Below, piece after piece: positions 36,440 to 49,460 of a stretch of 64,000 nt of DNA. This DNA comes from Serilophus lunatus (Eukaryota; Chordata; Aves; Passeriformes; Eurylaimidae), in NCBI GenBank assembly GCA_013399895.1, contig VXBA01005476.1, positions 2,320,450 through 2,384,449 on the forward strand, in the 5' to 3' direction. The notes under the pieces are model-generated. The model was not told the origin of the DNA. It saw nothing but the letters and a program-made list of their open reading frames with translations, and made no database searches. Numbering within the stretch: the stretch's first letter is position 1; each line of letters starts with the position of its first letter. Made by a program: the position numbers and the translations under genes.

Positions 36440-37720
36440 AGCAGCACGTTTAGCTCCGCGCACGCCTCATCCCCCTGCGGCGCACAATTGTCCCCAGCCA
36501 CGTGCCCGCCCGCCCGCCCGCCCTCCCCCGCGGGTTTGCGGAGGATCCCGGGGGCCGCGTCGTCCCGAGGGCTTGCGGGGGATGCCGGGGGTCGCTGCCG
36601 CCGCTGTGCGGGGCCGTCCCNNNNNNNNNNNNNNNNNNNNNNNNNNNNNNNNNNNNNNNNNNNNNNNNNNNNNNNNNNNNNNNNNNNNNNNNNNNNNNNN
36701 NNNNNNNNNNNNNNNNNNNNNNNNNNNNNNNNNNNNNNNNNNNNNNNNNNNNNNNNNNNNNNNNNNNNNNNNNNNNNNNNNNNNNNNNNNNNNNNNNNNN
36801 NNNNNNNNNNNNNNNNNNNNNNNNNNNNNNNNNNNNNNNNNNNNNNNNNNNNNNNNNNNNNNNNNNNNNNNNNNNNNNNNNNNNNNNNNNNNNNNNNNNN
36901 NNNNNNNNNNNNNNNNNNNNNNNNNNNNNNNNNNNNNNNNNNNNNNNNNNNNNNNNNNNNNNNNNNNNNNNNNNNNNNNNNNNNNNNNNNNNNNNNNNNN
37001 NNNNNNNNNNNNNNNNNNNNNNNNNNNNNNNNNNNNNNNNNNNNNNNNNNNNNNNNNNNNNNNNNNNNNNNNNNNNNNNNNNNNNNNNNNNNNNNNNNNN
37101 NNNNNNNNNNNNNNNNNNNNNNNNNNNNNNNNNNNNNNNNNNNNNNNNNNNNNNNNNNNNNNNNNNNNNNNNNNNNNNNNNNNNNNNNNNNNNNNNNNNN
37201 NNNNNNNNNNNNNNNNNNNNNNNNNNNNNNNNNNNNNNNNNNNNNNNNNNNNNNNNNNNNNNNNNNNNNNNNNNNNNNNNNNNNNNNNNNNNNNNNNNNN
37301 NNNNNNNNNNNNNNNNNNNNNNNNNNNNNNNNNNNNNNNNNNNNNNNNNNNNNNNNNNNNNNNNNNNNNNNNNNNNNNNNNNNNNNNNNNNNNNNNNNNN
37401 NNNNNNNNNNNNNNNNNNNNNNNNNNNNNNNNNNNNNNNNNNNNNNNNNNNNNNNNNNNNNNNNNNNNNNNNNNNNNNNNNNNNNNNNAGGGGCCCGGGG
37501 GTCCCGAACGGCCCCTTAGAGCCCGGCCCGGCCCGACCCGCGGCCCCCGGGGAGGGGCCCTGCCCCCCACGCCTTTGCCTTCGTTCTTCGGGGCTGGGGT
37601 GCCCCCCCGAGCTCCCTCTGCCCCCCTCTCCGCTCCCTCGGCATCCCCTCGCCGGCCCTCGGGAGTGCGGAGCTGCGGGGGCTGCTGTAGGCAGAGGGAG
37701 CACCCTGCTGTCCTCCGCTA
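36440..37720 (-). promoter_or_regulatory. NCL CpG island and promoter, mostly unsequenced
   Basis: GC- and CpG-rich sequence borders the N run on both sides (36,440-36,620 and 37,489-37,720). This is the expected position of the NCL transcription start and of exon 1, as the acceptor of exon 2 lies at 36,425. The visible flanks contain no sequence coding for the conserved first residues, so exon 1 must be inside the gap. Long frames reported through the N run are meaningless. Confidence 0.6.
36621..37488. other. Assembly gap of 868 N
   Basis: The run of N is 868 bases long and not a rounded placeholder value, so the length may be an estimate from linking reads. Both edges are extremely GC-rich. 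Confidence 0.99.
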
Positions 37721-40700
37721 CTCCTCATGGGGAGAAAGCGCACAGAGCTGGAAGGAAAAATAAGCCCGTGCTTGCCCGATGAATGCTTCCGAATTCAGGC
37801 ATTGAAAGAAGACACCCAACTTTTTCCCCGTGGCTGTCAAGTCAGAGGAACGACCCCCAGTGCCCCTGGTGTGTAGGCAGCGCCGAGTGCTGCCTTGCCC
37901 CTGCCTGGCATGGTGTTTCCCAAGGACCTGAGCGGCCTCCATTTGTGGCTGGGGTTTCCCCACTGCCTTACATCCCGTCCCACTTCAAACTGGAGGCCCA
38001 GCCAGCTCCTGGGGGATCCTGATGCAAGCATGTGTGACTATACCGGTTTGCCCTTCCAAGGCCTGCTTAAGAGAAATCCCTGACTTGGGGAAACACAGGA
38101 TCCCAGTCAGCTCTAAAGAAGAAAGAAAAAAACATCAGATTCTCAATGAATGCAAACCTGCACAGCCCTGATGGCCTTGAGGGAACACCCCAGGAGTGTT
38201 CAGTGCCACTTGAAAGCAAGGGGCGTGCTGTGGCTGAGCCAATATACCTGGCTCCTAGGCTGTCCTTGTTCCTCCTCTGCTGAGCAAGGAGAGGCAGTTT
38301 CCAGGCAGACAGTGCCATACCTGAAGGCACAGGGAGGTGATGGGATCAGTCAGCCTCTCCAGGAGTAAGACAGCCTGTGCAGAGCCTGCTGCCATCAGCC
38401 AGTACAGGGAGGGAGGGAGCTGGAACAGAGGGGAGACTTGTCCTAGCCCTGGTCATATATGCAGGTGGGACCCCCCCTGGGAAAACCCGTTGTGTAAGGC
38501 AGCTGGACTCTGCATATGGAATAGCCATGTCTGGCTCATGTTCCACTGTGTGCTGCAGGAACTGTGCCCAAGTGACCAGGGGAAGCAGCACCACAGACCC
38601 ACGGTGGCCTAAGAGGGTGCAGAGTGATGGAGATGGAGGACAGAGACACCTGGAAGGCTTTTTTAACTCTCTGAAGCAGGAGCTGCTCGCACTTTCCTTA
38701 CCACCCGTGTAACCAACAAAACCCTGTACTGTGACTGCCTGTGCAGCGCTGCTGCCTGGGCTGGGGCTGCCCTTGGTTCTCTGTGCTGTGGGAGAGCTGG
38801 TTTGCCATGAGAAAGGGACAACTGTTGCTTCAGCCAGGGGCAGTTTTGGCAGCCAGGACACTGTCTAATAACACAGTGCCAGCGGTGGGGTCAGCAGGGG
38901 GCTGGGCTGGCAGCTGCCAGTCTTGGTTCCCAGCTCTGGCAGGGGATTTCTCGGCATGACCTGTGCTCCATCTCTTTTCCCAACAGTGTGCTGGAAGGTT
39001 GTCCTTGGCGCTGGCACCTCTGAGGCTGCAGCAGTACCCAGTGTTTGGGGGAAGGAGCACAGCACCCCTGTGCAGAGGAGTGGAACCAATGCTGCCTGTG
39101 GCTCTGCATTAATCCATGCACCGTGTTAATCCACACACCACTGAGCAGATCTGGATGTAGCCCAACCCTGCCAGCTGCTGTTGTGGCCATGAAAGCTCCA
39201 GGATGCTGCAGGGAGGAAGGTACCAGGTCATCGCAGATGCCAACATCTAGGCTGGGCTGTTCCCTCTATCCCACCTGTGGTCAGGACCTCTGGGCAGCCC
39301 TAGCAGTGGGCAGGAGGATGCCAGAGTGGTGGCAAGGCCTGCCATTTTTTTAGGACACATCTCCTTGCAAGGCTGGCCCAGTGGCACAGCACAGCTCTGC
39401 TCCTCTGCAGGCACTGCCAGAAATTTCAGGGTCAAAGGAGATCTAAAGAGCAGCAGCAGTGGAGGGCAATTTGGCCAAAAAAGCAGGTTTAACAGCTCTG
39501 TTTGTGCAGTGAATATACTTTAGGCCTTTTTATGGCTGTCTCTTGTTGTAGCATGTCTGCAGCTTGGGAACGTTGATCTAATTCCACGGGCAAAAGGGAA
39601 TTTAGTTGCTTTAATGGAGACCCCAGCAGGGATTTGCCACGGATTTGCAGTTTCTGGCACAGCAGAGACTCATCCCCTGTGCTCTCTCCAGCCTGGCAGC
39701 TCCGGGGATGCCTTGCCCACCTGTCAGTGGCCAGGGCTGGGGGGTGGGGGGCTGGGCTGGGAGTGAAAAACAGCTCCACAAAAGTCAGAAAAAATGGGTG
39801 ACCGACTTGGGGGAACCCCCATAGGAACCACAGGTGAGGGGAGTAAGTGTCCCCAAATGTCCTGTTCAGCCTGTGCCTGGTCGCGGCTGAGCGTCTCCAC
39901 TAGATGGTGACAAAAGGCTACAGCGCCTGTCCCGGGTGGGAGCCCGCAGCGTTACCCGGCTCCCAACACACGCCTCGGCGGGCGCGGCTCATCGGGACAC
40001 CCTTCTCTGCCTGCTTCACCGCTGCCGGGGGAACTCGGGATGTGGGGAAGCGTCTGAGACGCGCCCCACATTTCATTCCCACAGGATATAAGCGGCAACC
40101 AAGTGCAGTCGGGAGAGGAAAAGTTTTAACCTGTGGCTGGTGCAGGCGCCTGCTGCCGCAAAACTGTCAGGGATCTCCTCGGAAACATCCCGCGGGTGCT
40201 CAGAGAAGGGGGAAACAAACCAGAAAAGCCATCAGATTTGTCCCCGAGTTCCCCAGCCCCAGCCTTGCTTCGCTGGCATCACAGCTCACCTGCTGTGTGG
40301 TCTGACCAGTGGCCCAGTGTGGGTATGGCACGGCAGAGGTGACAGGGGAAAAAAACAAAGCAAAAAAGCAAATTTACCCATCCCAGGTCTAGGTGCTGCT
40401 TCAAATCTCTTGAGCATCCCCATGCCTGGAAAGACTTCTTCCCCTGGTGCCCATCTCACCCCATCATGCTACTCCCATGCCAGCAGGTCCCACAGCTGAG
40501 GGATGGTCACCCAGCAGAGCCAGGCACTCAAAGCTTTTTCTTCCTCTTCCCAACTGCCCAGCTCACTTTAAATACCTGTCAGGTAGAGAAAACTATCCCC
40601 AGGCCCTGATTAATGGAGGCCATCAAAGAAGATGAGTGTGTGGTACTTTAATTAAGTCTTTTTTTCATTATCTCCCTGTCCATGCCAAGAGGAGAGCCCT

Positions 40701-43180
40701 CAATGATGATGAGTATGAAGTGGGCACAGGGCTTGCTGTGACAAATGGCATTTAATTTGAGTGGCTGCAGACCAGCACATGTCCTGTGCCTTGAAATGGG
40801 AAGCTAGGGACACACTGGGGCTGCAGGAATGACAGTCAACAGTGCCTGGCAGAGTATGGGATTTCTTTTCTGGGAAGCATCCTTTCTTGAGGTGGGATGC
40901 TGAAGGGATTGATGGGCTGCAGCAGCCAAACATACCCATTGTTGCTCCCACAGATGCTGGGTGATAAGCCAGCACATCCCTGTGCTGTTTCCTGAGGTTC
41001 ATGAACAAGGAAACGTCCTGGGAGCTCACACATGGAGTTTTGTACGTGCAGCATTTAGTGTCCTCATGACCTCCAAGTATTCCTCAAAGTGATCACTTTT
41101 GGGACCCTGCAGAGAAAAAGGGTTTTTGTATTTCCAGAAGGAGCCAATTCCTTTAAAATGTCCATTCCATCAGTCCAGTTCCTCTGCCTAACACCCCTTG
41201 CCTGAGGCTGCAGCAGGATCTTGCTGCCTGCCTATGAGCCTCCAGCAAGGCCACACAACCACCCAGAGCCTCTGGGCCAGGCAGGATTCCCCTCTGGCTC
41301 TGCTCAGTGGGAGGAGAAAGTGCAGCTGCAGAAGAAAAGGTGTGTGAGAGAGAAGTGGGACTGAAACAAAGAGGAATGCAGTAGTTGTGAGATAAAGTGA
41401 AGAATCCAGGATAAGGAGATGTAGAGCAGTTTAGACAAAGAGAGGAGACCTTGGGAGCACCCTTCTCCCTCCACTGGAATGGAGAAAGTTGGAGTGGAGA
41501 AAGTCGGTGGGATGGGAATAGGCAGGTGTTTTGAAGTAATGCAGGCAAATGCCTTTATAGCTCATGGGAAGTCAGTCTGGAGAGAAGCTACAGGTGATCC
41601 CAGTTCAGCAATCCCAGAGCAGCAGCCAGCACACGTCACAATGCCATGCACCTGCACTGTACTGTCCCACAGCACTTGGGAAGGCTTCCCAGGACCTTTG
41701 TGAAGGCAGCCCAGAGGGGAAGCTCCTCTTTGCACAGACATTTCAGTGCATCCTATTCATCTCCCAGAGCTGGGGCAATAGGGAATGGGATCCAGACAAG
41801 CCCTGGGTCTCCAGGGGTGATTGTGAAGACATCCTAGTAAAACATCTGCACACTGTTGGTGGCTCTGCACATCTGCCCCTTGGCACAGCCCCAGGGAGCA
41901 GTGACCTGGGGCTTTGCCTCAGCTTGCTCATGTTTTACCTGCTGGAAGCTCCCAGGCCTGTGTTGGGCTATTTCCATTTCACAGCAGCCACCAGGCATGG
42001 GGCCAGCAGAAGGCAGATGCTCAGCCTGGAACCAACCCAAACTAGGGGAATTTTTCTTCTTTTTTTCCCTCTCAGTGAAAAAATTTGAATCTTTGTTGAG
42101 TCTAAACTGGAAAAGCAAGGGTCTCTCTGCACTCCTCTTATTTTTGTGTTTGTGTCTGAGCAAGGGGATGAGTTCATCCCTACCTTGGGAGCCACATGCA
42201 CCCATCACTCAGTGAAGACAGTGGGCTGCTTGGCATGGCAAACTCAGGGCTTCCTCATGTTCTTACTTCTAGAACCAGAGCCAAATGCCACTAGGGAGTG
42301 CAGAGCCACACACATGTCCCCAGTATAACGTGTCCTAACCTCTGCCAGAGAGCAAGAGCCAAAACTGCCCTCGAAAACAGGCATCGGTGCCAGTGGAAAG
42401 CATGCCAGGTGATTTCTTTAGCTGAATGGGAAATGTTCTGTCATTCCTCCAGGGAGCTGCTGTGCTGTGTTCTCCCAGCTAAAGCTGCCCATGGAGCTCC
42501 ATCCGTGCAGTTTGCAAAACTTCTTCCTCAACTTGCCAGTGGGAGGGACCAGCCACCCCAAGGGCTCTTGTGTTTGCATCAAGACATTTAGACACGAGCT
42601 GAGATTTTTTGGAAAGGGTCACTTTGCATTTGACTGTGCCTGCAGACCTCAAGCTACCCAGGCAGGTGTCGAGCTGTAGAGACCACCCGAGAGCCTGGGA
42701 GAAGTTGAGCTCAGGAGTCAGGGATACTGATCCCATCCAGATTTCACCACCCTCCATCTGTTCCAGCCTCCCCTCGATAGCAAGCTCCATCAAAACGAGG
42801 TTAAAAGTAAGGGCTAAAAGTGCTTTCCTAGACCAGAGCACTCTTGGACTGTTTGTACCTCCTCCCAGCAGTACATTGGGCTGTTTCACTTACCAGCTCT
42901 CATTGCAGAAATTCCCACTGGCAGGATGCAAGTGAAAACCACTGCTTTGAAACTCCTTACAACCATAGTTTAAAATAAGACTCAGAGAAATAATTTCCCC
43001 GCTGTTGGTGCCATCAGACCTGAAACTTGGTCCTGAACAACCCAGTGGTGTCTCATTAGCTGGGCAAGCATGTGATCATGATATTTTGCATCCTGGGAGG
43101 GAGGCAAGAACATGATTTCTGAGGGAAAAGTTCCCTTCTTCCTATCCCTTACAAGCCATCAGCTCATCTCTCTGTGTATG
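37721..43180. other. NCL-NMUR1 interval, proximal part
   Basis: No exon was recognised. A smaller CpG-enriched patch lies at about 39,890-40,190 and includes GATATAAGCGGC near 40,084, which looks like a TATA element. It may belong to an unannotated transcript. The remaining sequence holds only short, motif-free open frames. Confidence 0.35.
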
Positions 43181-43380
43181 AAATGGCAAAGGAAGCTTGA
43201 AGCAGAGTGAAAATTGCACTGCATCTTTCCTGTTCAGTTTTAATTGTAGAGCAAAGAAAGGAGCCCATTGATTTATCCCGCTGGGTAATTAAATGCTTAA
43301 TGCTATTGACTATAAAGACATTATGGTTCAGCAGCCCAACACTAATGCATTAATAATCGCTTGTATCATGGCAGGGAAGG
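43181..43380. promoter_or_regulatory. AT-rich homeodomain-type motif cluster
   Basis: The segment is rich in TAAT cores: GGTAATTAAATGCTTAATG near 43,285 and the perfect ten-base palindrome TAATGCATTA at 43,343-43,352, followed by TAATAATC. The clustering contrasts with the GC-richer flanks and is typical of conserved non-coding enhancers. Conservation could not be tested. Confidence 0.3.
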
Positions 43381-46300
43381 GGCACGAGCTGCTCCTGAGG
43401 AACATAATAGTGATGTGGGATAGGAGCTCGCAGTGAAAAACCTCAGGGACTGAATTAGTGCCGTGACAACCTGCAGGAGCAACAGCTTATCCCAGGGAGC
43501 AGGGGAACAGGGAAGGGCTATAAGGACCATGAAGGGGGCAGGCAGTCCCTACCCCAGGGAAGCTGCCCCAGCCATGCAGTGGGGATGGAACTCTGGGCTC
43601 CAAGCATCAGTGCTGCCCCTGGCACAGCTCTAGGATGTTGTCAGCCATGGGATCAGGAAGATAAATCTGAGCAGTACAGCCCTTTTATAACAAGCCATGG
43701 CAAAGGCACAAGGAGGTCTGCCCATCTCCTGCCAGGCTCTATATTCCCCATAATTAGCTGTCTGCTTTGGTGTACTTATTATGCAGATGATAGATGATGT
43801 GGAGCACAGGGCAGAGCCTGCACATTGCCTGAGATTAAGCACATCAAAACGGGGCTGAGTGAGCATTGCCTCAAGCTGGAGAGGGTGATTAGCTGGCTGG
43901 GAAAAGTGGTGTTGACCCTCAGAACATGGTGTGCCAGTGGCTACCACGCACATCCCACGGGGCTCTCACCCAGTGAAAGATGGAGACTGCTGCACAGCTT
44001 CCCCCACTGCAGGGACTTCAGAGCCCAGCCTGTGGCAGGAATCCCATGTCTCATGGCCAGGCAGGATGCAGAAGGCACACTTCCAGAAGGTGGAGGAAGG
44101 AAGAACCTGCAGCAGCATGGGGAAAGGAGATCCTTCTCAAGACCTTCCCCTGCTGAATTTTTTCCCACCTCCCCATGAGCGAGACATTGCCCCTCCAGCA
44201 TCCACTGGGTTACCCCAGCACCTCACCTGCAGCCACTTGGCCTAAAAAGCCACCAGAGGCACAATTTCCATCTAAGCTCTCAAACCCATGTCAGGAATCC
44301 CCTTTCCACACAGCTCTTCCTGACCTCCAGCATGAAAACCAAAAGAACTTGCAATTTCTTTGAGCAAAGTTAAGTACAGATCATGCTGTCAAACTCTTAC
44401 TTGATTTGTTTTTCTAGTGGCTCTGCACCATTTGCCTTTATTACTTTCTCTGCCCTGCCATAGCCCAATAATGTAGCATCTGCCCAATGAAAGGTCCATG
44501 AATATAATTTACAAGCTGGCACTTTCTGCCTGGCTTGTGAGGACGGGCTCCCTGGGTATGCTGTTGATTGGAGAAAGTGTGGGTTTTTACAGTCACTTTC
44601 AGTGGAATAAGTAACCTCTGAGCACTGTTTATAGTCTGATTAATCTTCATGAAGTTGCAATTCATTCAAACATTTGATTCATGGCTTGAAATGATGCTGT
44701 GAGAGTAAGGGAAGCATGCTGCTGTGTGTCCCTTTGCTCTGATGCCTCAGGACGTGCCCCTGCAGTGATGGGCAGAGGTGAGGGTCTGTGCTGTGAGTCA
44801 ATGCTTGCTCTGCACTGTTTCTCAGGAGCAGAATGAATCATCACTACTATGGGTGCCAAACCTAGCACCCTTTGGGCTCTAGGCCTCATAGCCTCATGCT
44901 TAAACTTGCTGAAATTGGTGTGGATGTGCCTTTAGGCTGAGGAGCATCCAAACTAGTCCTGCCACCTTGCTGGGGCTCATCCTGTGTCTGCATCCTCACC
45001 CTGGCTCAGGGCATCACTCCCACAGGAACTGAGCTCATCCACACAAAGCGCTTCCTGCTGAAGGGTCAGCATCACCCAGACCTCGAGGGTGATAAAACAT
45101 CCCCAGTGGGTGAGCCACAGCCTGGGAGGAAGCAAACCTGTCTTTGAAAGGAGATCACTCTGGAAAAAGAAGTCCTGAATGGAAAGGGGAAGTTTAATGG
45201 AAAGCCCACAGAGGTGGAAAGTTACTCCATTTTAATGGGTTTTCCTTGGCCTCAGTTTTTGAGTAGCTCCATCACACTGTGGGTGAAAGCTGCCTGTGGA
45301 CAGAGAGGAGACAGGTGGTTTCTGTCTGAGACTGGCCTGAGCCCTCAGAAACCACTGTGGCAGCACAGGGGTTAACACAGAGCCTGGTCCCATTATTCAT
45401 TTCCTGTCAAAGCCTTGGCCAAAACCCATGCTGGATCTATCAAAATGATCCTGCAGATTAGCCAAGAATGGGGAGCTGAGAGCTGCTCCCACCCCTGGAA
45501 AAGGCAGGGAGACAAGTGGATCCCCAGGTCCCTGCCCCAGACACCAGCTTTGCTAGAAAAGTAGCTAAAGGCAAACCTTGGAGAGTCTAAAAGAGTACTG
45601 AGCTGTACTTGCACTGTCATTAATACAGGATTAGTGCAGTGCTGCACAGCCTAAACTTCAGTCTCTCAGTATTGAAAGGTGCATTTAGCACAGAAATGAC
45701 CAGAGGGTGCAAAAATGCACCAAACAGGGAGGCTCCTGCTTTGCTCACTAATATTGAGTCCTCTCTATTTTCCCAGCGTGTTGGACCCAAATGGATATTT
45801 GCACAAAACATGTATCTGGTTTTGTTTCCCTCCTGCTGCCCTTGCTCTCACCAGCAGAAAGAAAATCCTCCTCCTGCCACCACTGAGAAGGCTGTGAACA
45901 GGAGGCTTAGAGAGACAGCAGCAATGTGATGGCTCACTGCAAAGTGTCCAGCTGTTTTCTGCAAAAAATCCTTCTCGTGGGAGATGAGCCTGGTTTTGTG
46001 GGGCTGGCACTGGGCAGAGCAGCCTCTTGGATGAGGGAAAAATGAATCAGAAGATCCTGAAAATGCCGACAAGTACCCACTGGTCACATCACGCTCATGA
46101 GTGTCTCAGCTGCCAAAATCAGTTACTGTGGGATGACCTGTGAATTCACACCGGACCTGTCCTCACCAGCAAGGGGGGGACATGGCTGAAGTGAGCCCCT
46201 TGGCACAGCTGCACTACAGAGGGATCATGGTCTCCCTGCAGCTTGCACTTGGAGAAGCTCTGGCGCCTCTGGGTGCTAAATTGAAAGGATACCAGATTGC

Positions 46301-48440
46301 TTAACCTGGTCTTTCCTGCTGTTCTCCCAATTCCTGGCTTGATTACAATCAGGCTTTGTGATCAAAATCATTTCTGGTACAGAAAAGCCAGGTATTGGGA
46401 CCTCCTGAATAGGGCTGGTGATCTTCAAACCTGTTTCTCATAGGTTTGGGGGAGGAATCACGAGCTGTGCACAGGGTGCCTCACTGACCCCAGCCTCTCC
46501 CAACACCCACCTGCAGAATAAAATTGCCAGTGCCAGCCAAAGGATCTGTTCAGTTCTAGAGCTGTTGAGGTGGGAGGATGTTAAACTTTTGGGGCAAGGA
46601 AGCAGCCCAGGAGCTGGAAGGAACAGCAAATGGGCACAGATATGCCTCCAAAGTCCGGTTCTCCCAGCAAGGGAGAAGATGCTTGCATATATAGTCCATC
46701 AGGCCAATCTCAGCTCCAAGAATGGGTGGTTTTCTACTCAACTTGTGGGTTTTGGAAGAGAGGTTAAACTCTGTTATGTCTCCCAGCTACATCTGCAGAC
46801 ACAATCAGCAGACATAAATCCTATTTCTAGGAGGAAAAACCTTTAAATACTTCTAGCTCACACTCACCCACCCCACTGGGTGCAAATGGGTGCTTTTCAG
46901 TCCAACTGTCACCATTTACTGTGTTTTCTTTCTTTTAGCTTTTTGCAGCTGTGTATCTAATTCAACCATCCATTACACAATCGGTAGCAATGCCTCTTAC
47001 CTATCTCCCTTCTTCCATGGCAGGGGACTCACCCAGCCTTCATCTTAGAGGGCTCCTGGCTCTCACAGATGATGCTTTAACACAGCACTTGCTGCTGTTG
47101 TGTTTCAGGCTCCTGCCAGATGGACTCACCGCCTGTCAGCCAGGATTGCCACAGGAAAATAGGAATGAAACCCAGCTCAAGCCATTTGCTTTTCCATCTG
47201 TGCAAGGAGGTTGTTTAAATCAGCCCCATCAGAGAGGCTTGGAGCTGAGGCCAGGATCAGTTTGGACAAGTGAAGAGCTGTAGAGAGATGTAGATTTCCC
47301 TTTAGCCAGAGCAGAAATCACTTGAAAACACCAGAGGAGTGAAGAGCTCCCACAAGGATGCAAATACAAGGCAGTACCTGGAAAAAGGCAGCTTGAGCTT
47401 GGTATTGCTAACAGGCTCCCAGGATGGCTTGGGGCTGTAGGTGTGGGAGAGCAAAGCAGGCAGCAGCAATATCCTCCCTGTTCCTTATTAATACAGTGGT
47501 GAGGCTTGATAGGTCTCCTAAATTATAATGTCTTTCTTGTCATTAACTTGATTTCTTTCTGATGACAGCAGCAGCAAATTGGTCCCAGCTGTTATGAGCA
47601 AGGGATGAGAAATTAAAAGGAATGAAACCAAACCTAGTGCTGGAGGGGTTAGCGTGCATGGGAGGGGGTGCTTTATGTCAGTGATAACTGGGGGCTGCAG
47701 TAATGGGGGTAGTGGGAGATACCAGGAAGGGAAAAGTGGGGTCGAGGCTCACACTTCTTGCTGTAAGCAAGACACTGAAAAGCACGTGCCTGCCACAGTG
47801 AGGAGGGGCTGGGGAGGGTACCCCATGTGTGTGCTAAGGCCACTGCCATGCAAGAGGACACATGGAGACTGATGGGGTCTGATCCACCCACCTGTAGGAA
47901 ATTTGAGGGGGGGGGTGGGGGGCAAGTTGCCTGAAAGCAACTGGACCAACAAAATACTGCCGTGAGAAAGCAGGACTTTGTCCTTCATTTGCCATAAAGC
48001 TGCAGCCCCCCAGGGATTCCCCCCACCCAGGACCATCCCGTGGCTGGGGATGAAGGAGGGCAGTGCTGCTGAGCTTCTTTACAGAGACACTGCACAAGGA
48101 AGTGTCAGGCAACAAAGAGTTTTTAGCTGCTGTCCTGGAAGAGGTCAGGTGCAGGAGCTGCGGAAAACCAGATTTATGTCTGTGTCTTTATTTTCTGCTG
48201 GCCGTTGGCAGCTCCTGCCCCTGCAGGCAACTGCCTGCCTTGCCAGGTCACGGAAAGGAGGTTGCTTGGGGAAGCCGCTCCATCAGTCTCTGCCAAATAT
48301 CAGCTGGGAACCTGTGCCCTCCCCTCCTGGCAGCCCCAGGCTGATTCCTGCGTGAAATACAGCCTTTGGCCTGACTTTCAGTCCGAGGGCCAGCTGGGAC
48401 CATCCTGTACCTGATGCGAGCTCCGGGGGTGGGAGAGGAT
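43381..48440. other. NCL-NMUR1 interval, middle part
   Basis: No gene or repeat family was recognised. A short AT-rich patch near 47,495-47,560 could be regulatory. A G-rich run (near 47,907-47,922) might form a quadruplex. Confidence 0.35.
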
Positions 48441-48449
48441 GTCTCATGC

Positions 48450-48720
48450 TCAGCCTCAGCATCATTAATGTGAGATGGTCTGTAATGTGAGACAGTCACT
48501 CCACCCACCCGGAAAAGATAACAAGAAAGATGCATTTGGCCTCTAAATGCCTCTCAGACAGCTTTCTCCAACGTGCCACATTAAATAGTCCTGAACTGAG
48601 AAGACAAACTCGCCCTGGCTGCTGTGATAAGTACAAAGAGTGATAAACTCACATAATTAAAGTCTGCACTTCAATAACATTGCAGCAGAGACAGCTGGGG
48701 TCTAGCCCTCAGTCTGGGTC
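48450..48720. promoter_or_regulatory. Motif-dense segment with GATA-type sites
   Basis: A direct repeat TAATGTGAGA occurs at 48,466-48,475 and 48,483-48,492. TGATAAG at 48,625 and TGATAAA at 48,641 are GATA-type sites sixteen bases apart, followed by ATAATTAAAG. The arrangement suggests an enhancer, but this is inference from motifs only. Confidence 0.28.
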
Positions 48721-49030
48721 CATATCTTGATTTTTCACTTGTTTTCATTCAAACTCATTTTGGAGGGATTCAGCCCAGGCTGCCAAGAGGGAGGGGAAGA
48801 TGCCATTTGTGCATGGTGGAATGGCGGAGCAAGGGCTGTCTTTCCTTTCCTGATTCTGTAACACAGACAAGTCCTTAGCAGAGGCAAATACGGTCGACAA
48901 CCGCATTTCAAGAGAAACTGATATTACAGAAAAGTACCCGACCCATGAGGAGGCATTTCACCTCGAGGGACTCCACCACTGCCCTTAGGACTTCACCAGG
49001 GAAAACAGGGACTAGCTTCACTGCTCCTAA

Positions 49031-49052
49031 ATATATATATATATATATATAT
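49031..49052 (+). repeat. (AT)11 microsatellite
   Basis: Eleven AT units followed by ATTTATATA. Confidence 0.9.
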
Positions 49053-49384
49053 TTATATAGCACTAGATAAAAGTTAACTTTTTCCAGTCTGGGTATCCCA
49101 GCCTTTCTCTTCATGCTGGAATTTCTTCTACCCCAATGAGGCCTGTAGAGTTGGTGACTCCTCATCTACCACATCCCACACAGGGGACCGGAGCACACCC
49201 CTGGGACATGTATGCTAGGGACCCTAATTATGGGCTTTTTCCCTTCAGCTCAGTCTTAGGGTCCTCTACTTACGCTCCCTGAGCCCTGGAGACCTGCTCA
49301 GGGACAATAATGGGGGACAATGTGGGGCCTTGGGCTGAGCCAAATCTTCCCAGTCCTGCCAACAATCACAGCCAGTTGTTAGAA

Positions 49385-49460
49385 GTTCCCATTAGCATCA
49401 GAGCTCTGCCATCCAGACGGCTTTAATCCACTTAATGCCATGCTAATTATGCATCACATT
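49385..49460. promoter_or_regulatory. POU/homeodomain-type site cluster
   Basis: ATTAGCAT at 49,391-49,398 is the reverse complement of the ATGCTAAT that starts the near-palindrome ATGCTAATTATGCAT at 49,440-49,454. The centre TAATTA is a homeodomain core and the flanks resemble octamer half-sites. CTTTAATCCACTTAATGCC lies between them. Confidence 0.33.

Noticed and set aside
36450..37782. Frames of 340-430 codons across the N run
   Set aside because: Most of their length is unknown residues, so they carry no information.
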